Assembly (NCBI GenBank): GCA_029959615.1
Contig: JASCOD010000001.1
Span: forward strand, 558,001 to 622,000
Reading direction: 5' to 3'
Length of the DNA stretch: 64,000 nucleotides
From: Flavobacteriaceae bacterium PS02338
Lineage (GTDB): Bacteria; Bacteroidota; Bacteroidia; Sphingobacteriales; Sphingobacteriaceae
Part shown: piece after piece, positions 25,216 through 34,558 of the stretch
Numbering within the stretch: position 1 is the first letter of the stretch
How the letters are laid out: every line of letters starts with the position of its first letter
Position numbers and translations under genes: made by a program
The notes under the pieces: model-generated
Told to the model about the DNA's origin: nothing
What the model saw: only the letters and a program-made list of their open reading frames with translations
The model's database searches: none

Positions 25216-26547
25216 ATGAAAACCTTAATCAAATTTCCAGCTATGATGCTGGGGCTTTTGCTTCTCCTCACCGGAACCACACAAATCGCAAAAGCGCAGT
25301 ATGATGATGTTTCTTTGCAAACATTCTACGATGAGCTTTCTCCCTACGGAACCTGGATTAACGACCCTGAATATGGGTACGTTTGGCGGCCAGATGTAGA
25401 CCAAGCAGATTTTAGACCGTATTACAGCAATGGTCGTTGGGCTATGACAGAGTATGGCAACACTTGGGTATCTAACTATGATTGGGGTTGGGCACCATTC
25501 CATTACGGCCGTTGGATTTACAACAGGTACAATAACTGGGTTTGGATTCCCGATACCACTTGGGGACCAGCATGGGTAGATTGGAGAAGTGGTGGCGGTT
25601 ACTATGGATGGGCGCCAATGGGACCAAGCATTAGCATCAACATTAATATTGGTCGCCGTTACGTAACACCAGATTTCTGTTGGAACTTTATTCCAGAAAG
25701 ACACATTTACTATAACAGCTATCCTCGTTACTACAGTGGCAGAAACAGAGTGTATATTCAAAATACAGTAATTATAAACAACACTTATGTGCGCAATAGC
25801 AGAACATATTATTCTGGTCCAAGAGCAGAAGATATTAGAAGGGCAACCCGTCAAAATGTAGTGGTTTATAATGTTTCTAGAGGCTCTAATAGAACTGGAG
25901 GTAGCAGAATTGAGAACAACACGATAAACGTTTATGCTCCTCGTCCAACTAGAGGCAGCGATAATACCAAAGCTGCCCCAAGACAAGTAGTACAAGGTAG
26001 TGTTACTAGAGATAGAATTGAGAGAGGAGGAGTTGTAACAAGAGAAAGTAGAGGTAATGACAATGGTTCTCACGCTAACAATGACGGCAGAAATGAAAGA
26101 ACTAACGACAGAGGTTTTGACAACAACAATACAACTAGAGAACGCGGTTCAACCAATGTTCCGAATAGAGAAAGTAGAGTAGACAATGATAACCGTAGTG
26201 CAGATAGAGGAAGTATTTTTGGAAGATCAAGAGACAGAAACGATGAGAATAATAGCAATCGCAACGAAGAAAGTAGAACTAGCACTCCTACTACTAGTCC
26301 ACAACGTGTAGAACGTGGTAGAGAACGTAACGACAGTTTTCCTTCTCGTTCTTCATCTGAAGGTAGAACTACTCAACAGGCTACACCTCAAAGAAGTTCG
26401 GAACGAGTAGAGCGCTCACAACCACAAAGAACAGAGAGAGTTGATAGATCTCAACAATCATCGGGTTCAAGCAACAGGTCATCGGGCAATACGAGTTCTG
26501 GAAGATCTAGCCGAAGCGAAAGCAGCGGCAGCCCCTCAAGGGGTTAA
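25216..26547 (+). CDS. Secreted DUF6600-type protein with Arg/Asn/Ser-rich tail
   Basis: 443 residues. The signal peptide (about 1-27) ends AKAQ. Residues about 35-150 form the Tyr/Trp/Gly-rich DUF6600-like domain (repeated YGTWINDPEYGYVW, GWAPFHYGRW and YYGWAPMG types). From about residue 200 to the end the protein is low-complexity, dominated by Arg, Asn, Ser, Asp and Thr with no hydrophobic core, so probably disordered and strongly basic. It is presumably periplasmic or surface-exposed. The function of the family is unknown. A nested inverted-repeat leader precedes it and a good terminator follows. Confidence 0.82.
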   Translation: MKTLIKFPAMMLGLLLLLTGTTQIAKAQYDDVSLQTFYDELSPYGTWINDPEYGYVWRPDVDQADFRPYYSNGRWAMTEYGNTWVSNYDWGWAPFHYGRWIYNRYNNWVWIPDTTWGPAWVDWRSGGGYYGWAPMGPSISININIGRRYVTPDFCWNFIPERHIYYNSYPRYYSGRNRVYIQNTVIINNTYVRNSRTYYSGPRAEDIRRATRQNVVVYNVSRGSNRTGGSRIENNTINVYAPRPTRGSDNTKAAPRQVVQGSVTRDRIERGGVVTRESRGNDNGSHANNDGRNERTNDRGFDNNNTTRERGSTNVPNRESRVDNDNRSADRGSIFGRSRDRNDENNSNRNEESRTSTPTTSPQRVERGRERNDSFPSRSSSEGRTTQQATPQRSSERVERSQPQRTERVDRSQQSSGSSNRSSGNTSSGRSSRSESSGSPSRG

Positions 26548-26554
26548 ACAAAGT

Positions 26555-26597
26555 GGAAGGATGATCAAAATGGTCATCCTTTCTTGCTATTTTTTTA
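26555..26597 (+). terminator. Terminator after the DUF6600 gene
   Basis: AAGGATGATC (26557-26566) pairs with GGTCATCCTT (26572-26581), with one T-G wobble and an AAAAT loop. A T-run (26591-26596) follows after CTTGCTA. It lies just after the stop. Confidence 0.7.
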
Positions 26598-26626
26598 TAT
26601 TTACTTTAAGAAAACGAAATTATCTC

Positions 26627-27031
26627 ATGAAAAAAACCATCTTAAGTATAGCTATTGCACTAGGGGCAACTACAGCTTTCGCTCAAACAAATTTAACATC
26701 CAAGCTTAGCCAGGCTACTAAAACGGCAACCACTGCAAGCAACTATGCAACCCAGGCATCTACGATTGCTACTAAGCTTAATACAGTATTAAGTTTAACC
26801 AATGCGCAGAAACCTCAGGTGGCAACCATTGTTACGGATTACTTAAAGAGTAAAGCAAACTTATCATCGTTAGCAACAACAGATGCTAGTGCTTACACTT
26901 CCAAACTAACCGGTTTAAACTCTGGTATGCTCTCTAAAATGAAATCGGCACTTACAGCGGTACAATACGCAAAACTACTGGGTTTAAAAACATCTCCTAC
27001 TGTAGATGCTGTATCAGCTTTATTTATTTAA
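26627..27031 (+). CDS. Small secreted helical protein, unknown function
   Basis: 134 residues from the ATG at 26627. A longer in-frame reading back to 26441 would overlap the DUF6600 gene and run through its terminator, so it is rejected. The signal peptide ends TTAFAQ (about residue 20). The mature part is Thr/Ala/Ser/Lys-rich and helical, with the pattern LSLTNAQKPQVATIVTDYL seen in many small Bacteroidota exported proteins that sense or bind in the periplasm. There are no catalytic residues. It lies between two terminators, hence its own transcript. Confidence 0.75.
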   Translation: MKKTILSIAIALGATTAFAQTNLTSKLSQATKTATTASNYATQASTIATKLNTVLSLTNAQKPQVATIVTDYLKSKANLSSLATTDASAYTSKLTGLNSGMLSKMKSALTAVQYAKLLGLKTSPTVDAVSALFI

Positions 27032-27049
27032 AAACAAAAAAAATCATTT

Positions 27050-27076
27050 AAGGGGAAGCAAAAGCTTCCCTTTTTT
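27050..27076 (+). terminator. Intrinsic terminator before terC
   Basis: GGGAAGC (27053-27059) and GCTTCCC (27064-27070) form a perfect stem with an AAAA loop, extended by AAG/TTT pairs and followed by six T. A classic rho-independent terminator for the small secreted protein. Confidence 0.85.
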
Positions 27077-27112
27077 GTTTTATCTTCGATCATCATATTT
27101 TAGAAATTATTT

Positions 27113-27898
27113 ATGGAATTCTTAAGTAGTCCAGAAGCCTGGATATCGCTACTAACCCTAACAGTTTTAGAAATCGTATTAGGAATAGACAATATTGTTT
27201 TCATTTCTATACTAGCAGGAAAACTCCCGCAGGAGCAACAAAAAAAAGCACGCCAAGTAGGTCTAGCATTGGCCATGATTACGCGTGTACTGTTATTAAT
27301 GTCTTTAAGTTGGATCATGAGACTAACTGCTCCTTTGTTCAACATTGGTGATTGGATTGGCATTACAAGTCCAGAATGGATAGATAAACTTGCCATCTCT
27401 GGAAGAGACTTGATATTACTTATTGGGGGTCTTTTCTTGATCTATAAAAGTACGCACGAAATACACAATAAGTTAGAAGGTGAGCACGAAAGTGAAGCGA
27501 AAGGCAAAGTACATTCATTTACAGGTACCATTATCCAAATTCTAATTTTAGATATCGTATTTTCTCTCGACTCGGTAATTACCGCTGTGGGTATGGCAGA
27601 CCATATCGAAATTATGATTGCCGCCGTAGTTATTGCAGTAATTATCATGATGATATCTGCCGGAGCGATCAGCAACTTTGTGAACAAGCATCCAACGGTT
27701 AAAATGTTGGCATTATCGTTCTTATTATTAATTGGCGTTTCACTGCTTGCCGAAGGTTTGGATCAGCACATTCCCAAAGGATATGTCTATTTTGCGATGG
27801 CATTCTCGGTATTAGTAGAAATGCTGAACCTGAAGATGAAAAAGAACTCATCTAAACCAGTAAAACTGCGAAATACTCCTTCAGAAGAGGAAAAATAA
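27113..27898 (+). CDS. TerC family integral membrane protein
   Basis: 261 residues with about seven membrane spans. The two conserved acidic family motifs are present: LEIVLGIDNIVFIS near residue 17 and LDIVFSLDSVITAVGMAD near residue 145. TerC family proteins have been linked to tellurite resistance and, more generally, to manganese or other metal export and metalation of secreted proteins. The metal moved here cannot be told. It lies between two terminators and so is monocistronic. Confidence 0.92.
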   Translation: MEFLSSPEAWISLLTLTVLEIVLGIDNIVFISILAGKLPQEQQKKARQVGLALAMITRVLLLMSLSWIMRLTAPLFNIGDWIGITSPEWIDKLAISGRDLILLIGGLFLIYKSTHEIHNKLEGEHESEAKGKVHSFTGTIIQILILDIVFSLDSVITAVGMADHIEIMIAAVVIAVIIMMISAGAISNFVNKHPTVKMLALSFLLLIGVSLLAEGLDQHIPKGYVYFAMAFSVLVEMLNLKMKKNSSKPVKLRNTPSEEEK

Positions 27899-27913
27899 AC
27901 AATTATACCAAAC

Positions 27914-27945
27914 AAAAGGCTTTCTGATTTAATAGGAAGCCTTTT
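27914..27945. terminator. Bidirectional terminator terC / beta-helix gene
   Basis: AAAAGGCTTTC (27914-27924) pairs with GGAAGCCTTTT (27935-27945), with one wobble. It ends one base before the stop codon of the convergent minus-strand gene, so it can serve both. Confidence 0.75.
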
Positions 27946-27946
27946 G

Positions 27947-30928
27947 TTATTTCTTCAACAGCTTAATTGATGAGCGCTCTTTTTGACTAATATAAATCAG
28001 CATATAAGTTCCTTTTGCCAAAGCAGAAACATCTAACGAAGATGAGTTTTGTCCATTAGGTATTTTATAGTTGATTAGACTTCTTCCTTCCATAGACAAA
28101 ATATTAATCCTTGAGCTCGTATCTGCAATTGGGTGACTGATATTAAGTTCGCTAGTCACTGGATTTGGATGAATCTTCAAAATAACACCACTATTGATTT
28201 CAACAGCTACAATGTTGCTATAATCGAAATCCCCATTTTTATCCCTTTGTTTTATTCGATAATAATTAAGTCCAGAGATTAAGTTTTCATCTCTAAAATT
28301 ATAATGGTTAGTTTCTAATTTATTATTACTCTGTTTAGTTCCTATTTCAATAAAGTTACCCGTTCCCTTCTTCCTTTCTATCACAAAACCTGCTGTATTT
28401 ATTTCATTTTTGGTTTGCCATTTCAAATCAATCCCTTTGCCTATTGCATCTGCCTTTGCTGTAAATGAAATAAATTTCAATGGCAGTGTTCCAAATGACA
28501 CAATCAACTTGTCTTCGGCATCTGTAGAGATAATAATGCTAGGATCTGTATTATCTGGATACAAAATTTGTTGGGGTTCTTTGTAACCTCGTCTAAATAT
28601 ATAAACTGGGTATTTTCCGTCTATAGCGGTTTTGGGCACTGCGGCAATCTCCATCTCTCCCGATGTTCTGGTAAAATAACCAACCGCAATTTGCGACCAA
28701 CCCACAGTTGATAAACCACTTCTATTAATTTCTGTTCCGTTTTGATCAAAGATTAATATGCTGTAATAATCAATGTTATTTACCCTTGCTAGTTTATCAT
28801 TCCAAATCGCCACTATCTCGTTTCCTGGTAAATTCATTTGAAACTGGCCGTATTTCCTAACTGCTGGATTTCCCAAGCGATAGTTCCAAAGCAAGTCTGC
28901 CGGAGGTGCAGGATTAAGTTTAAATAAATCCGCATTTATACCTTCTGGACTTTCAAAAGTTGGAGCCCCTGTAGTTGAAAAAACTTCTACTCGTTTTTCT
29001 GCCTTAGTAATCGAACCATTGATGTTATCATGATGATTAAATAAATAGGCTTGGTTAGGCAAAGAGCTGTAATCGTTTTTTACATACCAGATATGTGCCG
29101 TTTCATTAGGCTGATTATTGATTGTAGTATTTTTAAGTTGAAAAAATACAGCATGCAGCACTATTGGGTAACTGGTATTCGTAAATGTATTTCCATCAAT
29201 CGTATTTCCTTCGGAGTTTATTTTTATACCAACGGAGCAATCTTTAAATTGATTTTGCTTGATTAAATTGTAAAAAGCATAATCCCTTCCTTCTCCAGTT
29301 ACATCATAGTTAGGCTTTCTACCCATTCTAGATGCTACGTGAACCGCAATATTATAAGTATCGAAGCTATTATTTTGGATAATGTTATTATGTGGGATAT
29401 CCTCCCTGAGCACATTGTCTTCTCCTTCATTTCTAAAAATTGAAATACCAATTTGAGATAACGATGCATTACTAATTAGCGACTTGGCAAAAGTATTATT
29501 TATGATATTTGTATTATAATAAGTATCACCAACAAAGTCTCCATAGGATGCCTGCGCCTGGAACAAAACATTGTCTCGAAATGTATTTTGGGTAAAGTTG
29601 TTACTGTGCGACCTGTATCCCGAATAAATGCCGCAAAAGCCATTTTCAACAATTTGGTTGTTCTTTATTGTTCCATTGTTACCGTTGGTATACAGCCCGA
29701 TTACATTTCTTAACAGATTACAATTTTCTACAACCACTCCATGAGCAGTTATCCCAGTTCCCGGGTTTCCTAACCTAACACCGCGATGGAATCCTTTAAC
29801 AGTAAAGTTCTTAATGGTTGTAGCCGCAAATCCGCTTTGGATTGATTGCGTAAAATTTATCCCAGCAACTTCTGGAACAGCATCCCAAGGAGATCTACCG
29901 GCATTGTACATGTTGGCTAAGGATTGGCTTAAACTTGCGCTTGTCGCATCTATTTCTATACCATTGCCGTCAACTACTATCCCCAGACCTCTTACATCGA
30001 TGAGCGATGAACCTATAAAAGTTGGACTAAGTACAGGCTTCCAAGGAGTTGCCCTCGCTTCAAATATCACATTTGTATAAATAGGAAAAGGTTTGGTGAC
30101 TCTTCCTAGTTCATCATAACAACTTGCCCAAGTAACTTGATCCCACGGTGCAAACAACGTGGAAGCGGAATTCGTATCGAAAACTGATAAGGCTCCATAT
30201 TCAGGAATAGGGCTTGTATCATTAATCAGATTTGATTTTCCGAAAGCAATTGCCGTATTTCCATCATTAGCAGTTGTATTCTTACTTCCCCAGAAATATG
30301 CTCTTAATACGATCTTCTTTGTTGCTCCCACATTTTGCAATGCAGTTACTGCATCAATTCCCGTAATTTGAGCATTTGTTCCTCCAGTTTCTGTTAGTCC
30401 TAAAGGAATTGCAGAACCAATAGCAACAAAATCAGCTTTAGTTGGCGTACTTCCAATGTTTCCTACATAATATTTCCATACCATTTGATTAGGTCCGGTG
30501 TTTCCTGTCCTTCTGTACCTGAAATTAATCCTGCCGATATTAATTTGCTCTCCATTTGAAGGCTGTAAAGTTAATTCATAATAAACATTACCATTCTCGG
30601 CTTCTTGTAGCGTTAACCCCGTTGTAGGATTACCGGGAATTACTTTCACCACTGAATTAAAGGTTCTGGTATTATTTGAGGTCGTAATTAACCCAGCGCC
30701 TCTTGTTAAAGAAGGAGCATATGCCAGTCGACTATCTACTTGACTTGAAGTAGCTGTTGCTTCATTACCTGTAGTGCTTTGCCAAACACCCTGCCCATCT
30801 TTATACATAAAAAACCATCCTGCAAGCTGTGCATGCACAACATCTACCTGAGCAAACAACAATAGCCACACAAAACCTATCCATCGCTTTATAAAAAAAT
30901 TCGTCATACTTTTCAATTTGGTAATCAT
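27947..30928 (-). CDS. T9SS-exported right-handed parallel beta-helix protein
   Basis: 993 residues. After a signal peptide (about 1-33, ending VVHAQ), residues about 50-380 form beta-rich domains. About 360-640 carry pectate-lyase-like beta-helix turns rich in Asn (NNGTIKNNQIVENGFCGIY, IIQNNSFDTYNIAVH). About 780-890 hold a beta-sandwich with FTAKADAIGKGIDLKWQT. The last about 80 residues are a type A T9SS sorting domain (HPNPVTSELNI, KGTYMLIYI). It is therefore expected on the cell surface or outside. Beta-helix proteins may bind or cleave polysaccharide, but no catalytic residues could be named. It is a lone gene. Confidence 0.9.
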   Translation of the reverse strand: MITKLKSMTNFFIKRWIGFVWLLLFAQVDVVHAQLAGWFFMYKDGQGVWQSTTGNEATATSSQVDSRLAYAPSLTRGAGLITTSNNTRTFNSVVKVIPGNPTTGLTLQEAENGNVYYELTLQPSNGEQINIGRINFRYRRTGNTGPNQMVWKYYVGNIGSTPTKADFVAIGSAIPLGLTETGGTNAQITGIDAVTALQNVGATKKIVLRAYFWGSKNTTANDGNTAIAFGKSNLINDTSPIPEYGALSVFDTNSASTLFAPWDQVTWASCYDELGRVTKPFPIYTNVIFEARATPWKPVLSPTFIGSSLIDVRGLGIVVDGNGIEIDATSASLSQSLANMYNAGRSPWDAVPEVAGINFTQSIQSGFAATTIKNFTVKGFHRGVRLGNPGTGITAHGVVVENCNLLRNVIGLYTNGNNGTIKNNQIVENGFCGIYSGYRSHSNNFTQNTFRDNVLFQAQASYGDFVGDTYYNTNIINNTFAKSLISNASLSQIGISIFRNEGEDNVLREDIPHNNIIQNNSFDTYNIAVHVASRMGRKPNYDVTGEGRDYAFYNLIKQNQFKDCSVGIKINSEGNTIDGNTFTNTSYPIVLHAVFFQLKNTTINNQPNETAHIWYVKNDYSSLPNQAYLFNHHDNINGSITKAEKRVEVFSTTGAPTFESPEGINADLFKLNPAPPADLLWNYRLGNPAVRKYGQFQMNLPGNEIVAIWNDKLARVNNIDYYSILIFDQNGTEINRSGLSTVGWSQIAVGYFTRTSGEMEIAAVPKTAIDGKYPVYIFRRGYKEPQQILYPDNTDPSIIISTDAEDKLIVSFGTLPLKFISFTAKADAIGKGIDLKWQTKNEINTAGFVIERKKGTGNFIEIGTKQSNNKLETNHYNFRDENLISGLNYYRIKQRDKNGDFDYSNIVAVEINSGVILKIHPNPVTSELNISHPIADTSSRINILSMEGRSLINYKIPNGQNSSSLDVSALAKGTYMLIYISQKERSSIKLLKK

Positions 30929-31139
30929 CTAAACGTGGTCGTTAATTCATCATCAAACCTGTTTTAATCATCAAATGAAAATAGCGTATATATCTAGCTC
31001 TTGATTAGCTCTTCTTTTCTTATTTATATAGGATATAATCATGCTGAAAGGGGTTTAGCACTTGAATGCTGCATTTTCGAAATATTTTCTTTTCCATCAT
31101 TGAACTAAACTTTGTTTCTTTGTTGCTCAAATAAATTTT

Positions 31140-32195
31140 ATGGTATCTTTTTTCGAGTCTAATCTGTCCGAGCTTTCAGTGCATCATGTTGGGAATAAAA
31201 CAAACGAAGAATATTATTCGCTTTCCGACAGTTCTATGCATATAGAAGATGAAATGCTCAATCAGTTGTTAAAGCAATACTTTCTTTCTCCATTTCAAAA
31301 GGTGAATGAAGTGTTTCGTTTTACGCAACATAGCAATGATTTAAATTCGAACGAGATTTACCGCCTTGCCTCAGAAGTATTTTCAGATGGAGGAAAATTC
31401 CACGAAAATAGCCAAGAGATTGCAAAGTATCTTTTTGAAGTTGCAGATCACCCGAAGGTTAAAGGAGGTGAATTATATGTAGGTTATTTCGAAAACGTAC
31501 AAATAGAAGGTGATTTGCATGACGTTTTCGGCATTTTCCGTTCAGAGAGTAAAGAAAGTTACATCAAAGTTTACCCAGAGCAGAGTGGATTTGGTATCAG
31601 CTACGAACAACAAGGCATCAATATCAATAAATTAGACAAAGGTTGTTTAATCTTCAATACTGAAAAGGAAGAGGGTTATAAGGTAGTCGTGATCGATACA
31701 ACCAGTCGTACCTCAGATGCAGCCTACTGGAAAGATCAGTTCTTGATGTTAAAAGTAAGGAACGACAACTTTAACAAGACCCAAAACGTAATGGACGTCT
31801 ACAAGAACTTCGTTACCGAGAAACTTGACCAAGAATTTGATGTAGAAAAAACAGACAAAATTGACTTGTTGAACCGTTCGATGAAGTATTTTAAGGAAAA
31901 AGAAACCTTTGATATTGATGAGTTTGCTAACGAGGTAATTGCCAACGAAGAAGGCATTGAGCTGTTTAAAAGTTACAAGCAATCGTACGAAGAAGAATTC
32001 GACACTCAAATTGCTGACACTTTCGATATCTCTGATGCAGCTGTAAAGAAACAGGCCAAAGATTTCAAGAGTATTTTGAAATTAGATAAGAATTTTCATG
32101 TTTACATCCACGGTAATAAAGAGCTTATAGAAAAAGAATATGATGCTGAAAAGGGAATGAATTGCTATAAGCTTTATTTTAAGGAAGAGCAGTAA
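31140..32195 (+). CDS. Nucleoid-associated protein (NdpA/YejK-like)
   Basis: 351 residues. The N-terminal part (HHVGNKTNEEYYSLSDS, then YLFEVADHPKVKGGELYVGYF and FGIFRSESKESYIKV) is characteristic of the 37-kDa nucleoid-associated protein family. There is no signal peptide or membrane span. These proteins bind the nucleoid, but their mechanism is not well understood. The long acidic C-terminal half is typical. A loose promoter-like TAAACTTTG lies upstream (31106-31114), one base longer than consensus. An AraC-type HTH gene follows 36 bp later, probably unrelated. Confidence 0.88.
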   Translation: MVSFFESNLSELSVHHVGNKTNEEYYSLSDSSMHIEDEMLNQLLKQYFLSPFQKVNEVFRFTQHSNDLNSNEIYRLASEVFSDGGKFHENSQEIAKYLFEVADHPKVKGGELYVGYFENVQIEGDLHDVFGIFRSESKESYIKVYPEQSGFGISYEQQGININKLDKGCLIFNTEKEEGYKVVVIDTTSRTSDAAYWKDQFLMLKVRNDNFNKTQNVMDVYKNFVTEKLDQEFDVEKTDKIDLLNRSMKYFKEKETFDIDEFANEVIANEEGIELFKSYKQSYEEEFDTQIADTFDISDAAVKKQAKDFKSILKLDKNFHVYIHGNKELIEKEYDAEKGMNCYKLYFKEEQ

Positions 32196-32231
32196 TTTCC
32201 GAAAAGACGGGAACTATTGTTAAATTAGTAC

Positions 32232-32615
32232 ATGCCAATTCCTAAAAAACTACTTACTCGCAAAGAAGAAATTACTAAAGATTTTTTCGCTTTGCTAGAA
32301 AAGCATATTGATGATGTGTTGACTGGAAAAACAGATACAATGTACCATATCAAGGATTTTGCGGCATTGCTTTTTATCCATCCTACACATTTTAGCAATA
32401 CGATTAAGTTAACCACAGGTTATTCGCCTTGCCATTTTGCAGAGCAGCGAGTAATGGAGGAAGCTAAGAAAATGTTAAGTGAAACGGATAAACCGATCAA
32501 TGAAATCAGTTATCGACTTACCTTTAACGAGCCCACCAATTTCACCAAGTTCTTCAAATCTTTCGAAGGCGTAACGCCAAAACAATTCAGAAAACAGCTG
32601 ATAGAAAATACTTAA
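32232..32615 (+). CDS. AraC family transcriptional regulator, DNA-binding domain only
   Basis: 127 residues consisting almost wholly of the AraC-type double helix-turn-helix (HIKDFAALLFIHPTHFSNTIK, NEISYRLTFNEPTNFTKFFK, GVTPKQFRK). The usual N-terminal cupin sensor is missing, so it either binds DNA constitutively or depends on a partner. It sits 66 bp before a short-chain dehydrogenase on the same strand, a common AraC-oxidoreductase pairing that suggests local control. Its start is supported by the ATG right after a short AT-rich spacer. Confidence 0.88.
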   Translation: MPIPKKLLTRKEEITKDFFALLEKHIDDVLTGKTDTMYHIKDFAALLFIHPTHFSNTIKLTTGYSPCHFAEQRVMEEAKKMLSETDKPINEISYRLTFNEPTNFTKFFKSFEGVTPKQFRKQLIENT

Positions 32616-32681
32616 ACTAGCACCATTTTTTAAGCAAGTTTCCAGCGGATATTTGTATCGAATTTAAAAGATACCACAATA

Positions 32682-33443
32682 ATGGAAACACAAAAAATAG
32701 CCTTAGTAACTGGCGGAAGCCGCGGTTTAGGCAAAAATATGGCGCTTGCTCTGGCCAAAAAAGGGAATGATGTAATTATCACTTACAATAGCAATAAAAC
32801 AGAAGCTGATGATGTTATTAAGTCAATAGAAGCATTAGGACAAAAAGCTACTGCCCTACAATTGAACGTTGCTGAAGTAAAATCCTTTGATACATTTGCT
32901 ACAGCGTTAACTGCTGCTTTAACCGAAAAATGGAATAGATCGAGCTTCGATTTTCTAATTAACAATGCTGGTATAGGCATCAATACGCCTTTTGCTAGCA
33001 CTACCGAGGAACAATTTGATTTATTAACCAACATCCATTTTAAAGGAGTATATTTTCTTACCCAAAAGTTGCTGCCAACTATTGCGGATGGAGGTAGAAT
33101 TATCAATGTTTCTACAGGTTTAACTCGTTTTTCGCTTCCAGGCTACAGTGCTTATGCTTCATTAAAAGGGGCTATAGAGGTTCTTACTAAATATTTAGCC
33201 AAAGAATTAGGTAGCAGAGGGATTGCCGTGAACGCAATTGCTCCCGGGGCAATAGAAACCGATTTTGCTGGTGGCGTAGTGAGAGATAATGAGCAAATGA
33301 ACCAAGGAATTGCTACAAATACAGCTTTGGGTCGTGTTGGCTTACCAGACGATATTGGAGGCGTAGTAGCATTTTTATGCTCAGCAGAAGGAGGTTGGAT
33401 AAATGCTCAAAGGCTGGAAGTATCAGGCGGAATGTTTATTTAG
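32682..33443 (+). CDS. SDR family NAD(P)-dependent oxidoreductase
   Basis: 253 residues of classical short-chain dehydrogenase form. It has the cofactor motif TGGSRGLGKN (residues about 11-20), NNAG (about 92-95), the catalytic Ser in NVSTGL, and YASLK as the YxxxK motif. VSGGMFI is the usual C-terminal end. It would oxidise or reduce an alcohol or ketone; the substrate cannot be deduced. The neighbouring AraC-type regulator upstream is the likely controller. Confidence 0.92.
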   Translation: METQKIALVTGGSRGLGKNMALALAKKGNDVIITYNSNKTEADDVIKSIEALGQKATALQLNVAEVKSFDTFATALTAALTEKWNRSSFDFLINNAGIGINTPFASTTEEQFDLLTNIHFKGVYFLTQKLLPTIADGGRIINVSTGLTRFSLPGYSAYASLKGAIEVLTKYLAKELGSRGIAVNAIAPGAIETDFAGGVVRDNEQMNQGIATNTALGRVGLPDDIGGVVAFLCSAEGGWINAQRLEVSGGMFI

Positions 33444-33500
33444 AATTTTCAACCATTAAGGAGCATTTTTGAAAAGGTAATCCAAAAAATATTTTATGTT

Positions 33501-33583
33501 AGACTTACGAAGTTTAACTTTATTTTTTTCTTTTTATAAAAAATAAAGTTGAGGGCTTCACCGTTTAAAAACTTCGTAAGTCT
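33501..33583. repeat. Palindromic repeat AGACTTACGAAGTTT with nested 13-bp hairpin
   Basis: The outer arms AGACTTACGAAGTTT (33501-33515) and AAACTTCGTAAGTCT (33569-33583) are exact reverse complements. Inside, AACTTTATTTTTT (33516-33528) pairs exactly with AAAAAATAAAGTT (33538-33550). An 18-nt unpaired segment (33551-33568) remains. The same 14-bp outer arm occurs at 57854-57884 with only a TTT loop. It lies between the convergent SDR and bestrophin genes, so it may also end transcription. Confidence 0.65.
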
Positions 33584-33591
33584 TTATAGGG

Positions 33592-34491
33592 TTACAATAC
33601 ATATTCATCGTTAATTGGTGTAATTGGAGGAGGGGTGTTTTCTTCGCCCATCATCTGTAGCAGATTAATCTCAATGGTTCTGGTAATTTGATTTAGAGGA
33701 ATGCCCGCAACATTATTTTCAAAAGGATCAACCAGGTTCATTCCGTTAATTTGCGTAGACACGAAAACAAAACCAATCATCCAGCCCATAAAAATAGACC
33801 AAACACCCATTTCCTGACTGATAACCAAGGTAAAAGTCACTACAAAAAGCCAGATAAAAACCTTCGTTAAGTAACTGTAAGTAGTAGGAAATACCGTGTT
33901 CTTAATACGTTCGCTCATTCCCATTTCATCGCTAAATTTAACAAGCATTTCATTAATTTGCATAAACTTAAAACCATCGATTTGCTCACTTCTAGATAAT
34001 TTTTCCAAATCTTCCGATTGCTTCAAAAGAATAGCATTATGCAAATTGTTATGTTTTTCTATTTCAAGTCTATCGCTTTCCTCTAGATATTTCACATAAA
34101 TCAAATCTACCGTGCTTCTTAAGTTTGCCTTTAAAGCATACAGAAACGCAATGTGACGGCGAATCATTCTTTGTACAATCACATCATTTTCATCGCTTTG
34201 TGGTACAAAAGCTATTAAGCTACGGGCAAATGAACGCGAATCGTTTACCAAACCTCCCCAAACTTTTCTAGCTTCCCACCATCTATCATACGCCTGATTG
34301 TTATTAAAACCGATGAAAAAAGCAATTGCTGTACCTAATACCGTAGGGATAATAGTTGGGACAGAGAAGTGATGCGCAATTAAGTATTCACGAATAAAAT
34401 AAGCGCCCATACAAGACGCAATCATAATCAAATCTACATGCCAAGTATTTCTTATAATTCTACTCAGCCTAATGTTGTTGACAAGAAGCAT
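33592..34491 (-). CDS. Bestrophin family anion channel
   Basis: 299 residues with two N-terminal membrane spans and two more near residues 210-250. The family signature is in the IAFFIGFNNNQAYDRWWEARK stretch, with the conserved RSFAR following. Bacterial bestrophins form homopentameric channels in the inner membrane. The physiological ion and role in this organism are unknown. It converges with the SDR gene and lies 67 bp upstream of the rlmI gene's end on the same strand. Confidence 0.92.
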   Translation of the reverse strand: MLLVNNIRLSRIIRNTWHVDLIMIASCMGAYFIREYLIAHHFSVPTIIPTVLGTAIAFFIGFNNNQAYDRWWEARKVWGGLVNDSRSFARSLIAFVPQSDENDVIVQRMIRRHIAFLYALKANLRSTVDLIYVKYLEESDRLEIEKHNNLHNAILLKQSEDLEKLSRSEQIDGFKFMQINEMLVKFSDEMGMSERIKNTVFPTTYSYLTKVFIWLFVVTFTLVISQEMGVWSIFMGWMIGFVFVSTQINGMNLVDPFENNVAGIPLNQITRTIEINLLQMMGEENTPPPITPINDEYVL

Positions 34492-34558
34492 AGGTGTTTT
34501 TCTGTTTGTTGGTTTGTAAACAACAAATTAGAAAAATAGTTAGATATTTTTTCAGATA

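Noticed and set aside
25225..26073. A long minus-strand open frame (282 codons) opposite the DUF6600 gene
   Set aside because: It is antisense to a clear signal-peptide-bearing gene; its length follows from the biased codon use of the Asn/Tyr/Arg-rich gene, and its translation (Ile/Ser/Val-rich) has no recognisable domain.
26441..26626. N-terminal extension of the small secreted protein overlapping the DUF6600 gene
   Set aside because: It would run through a terminator and the 3' end of another gene and hide a clean signal peptide that starts at 26627.
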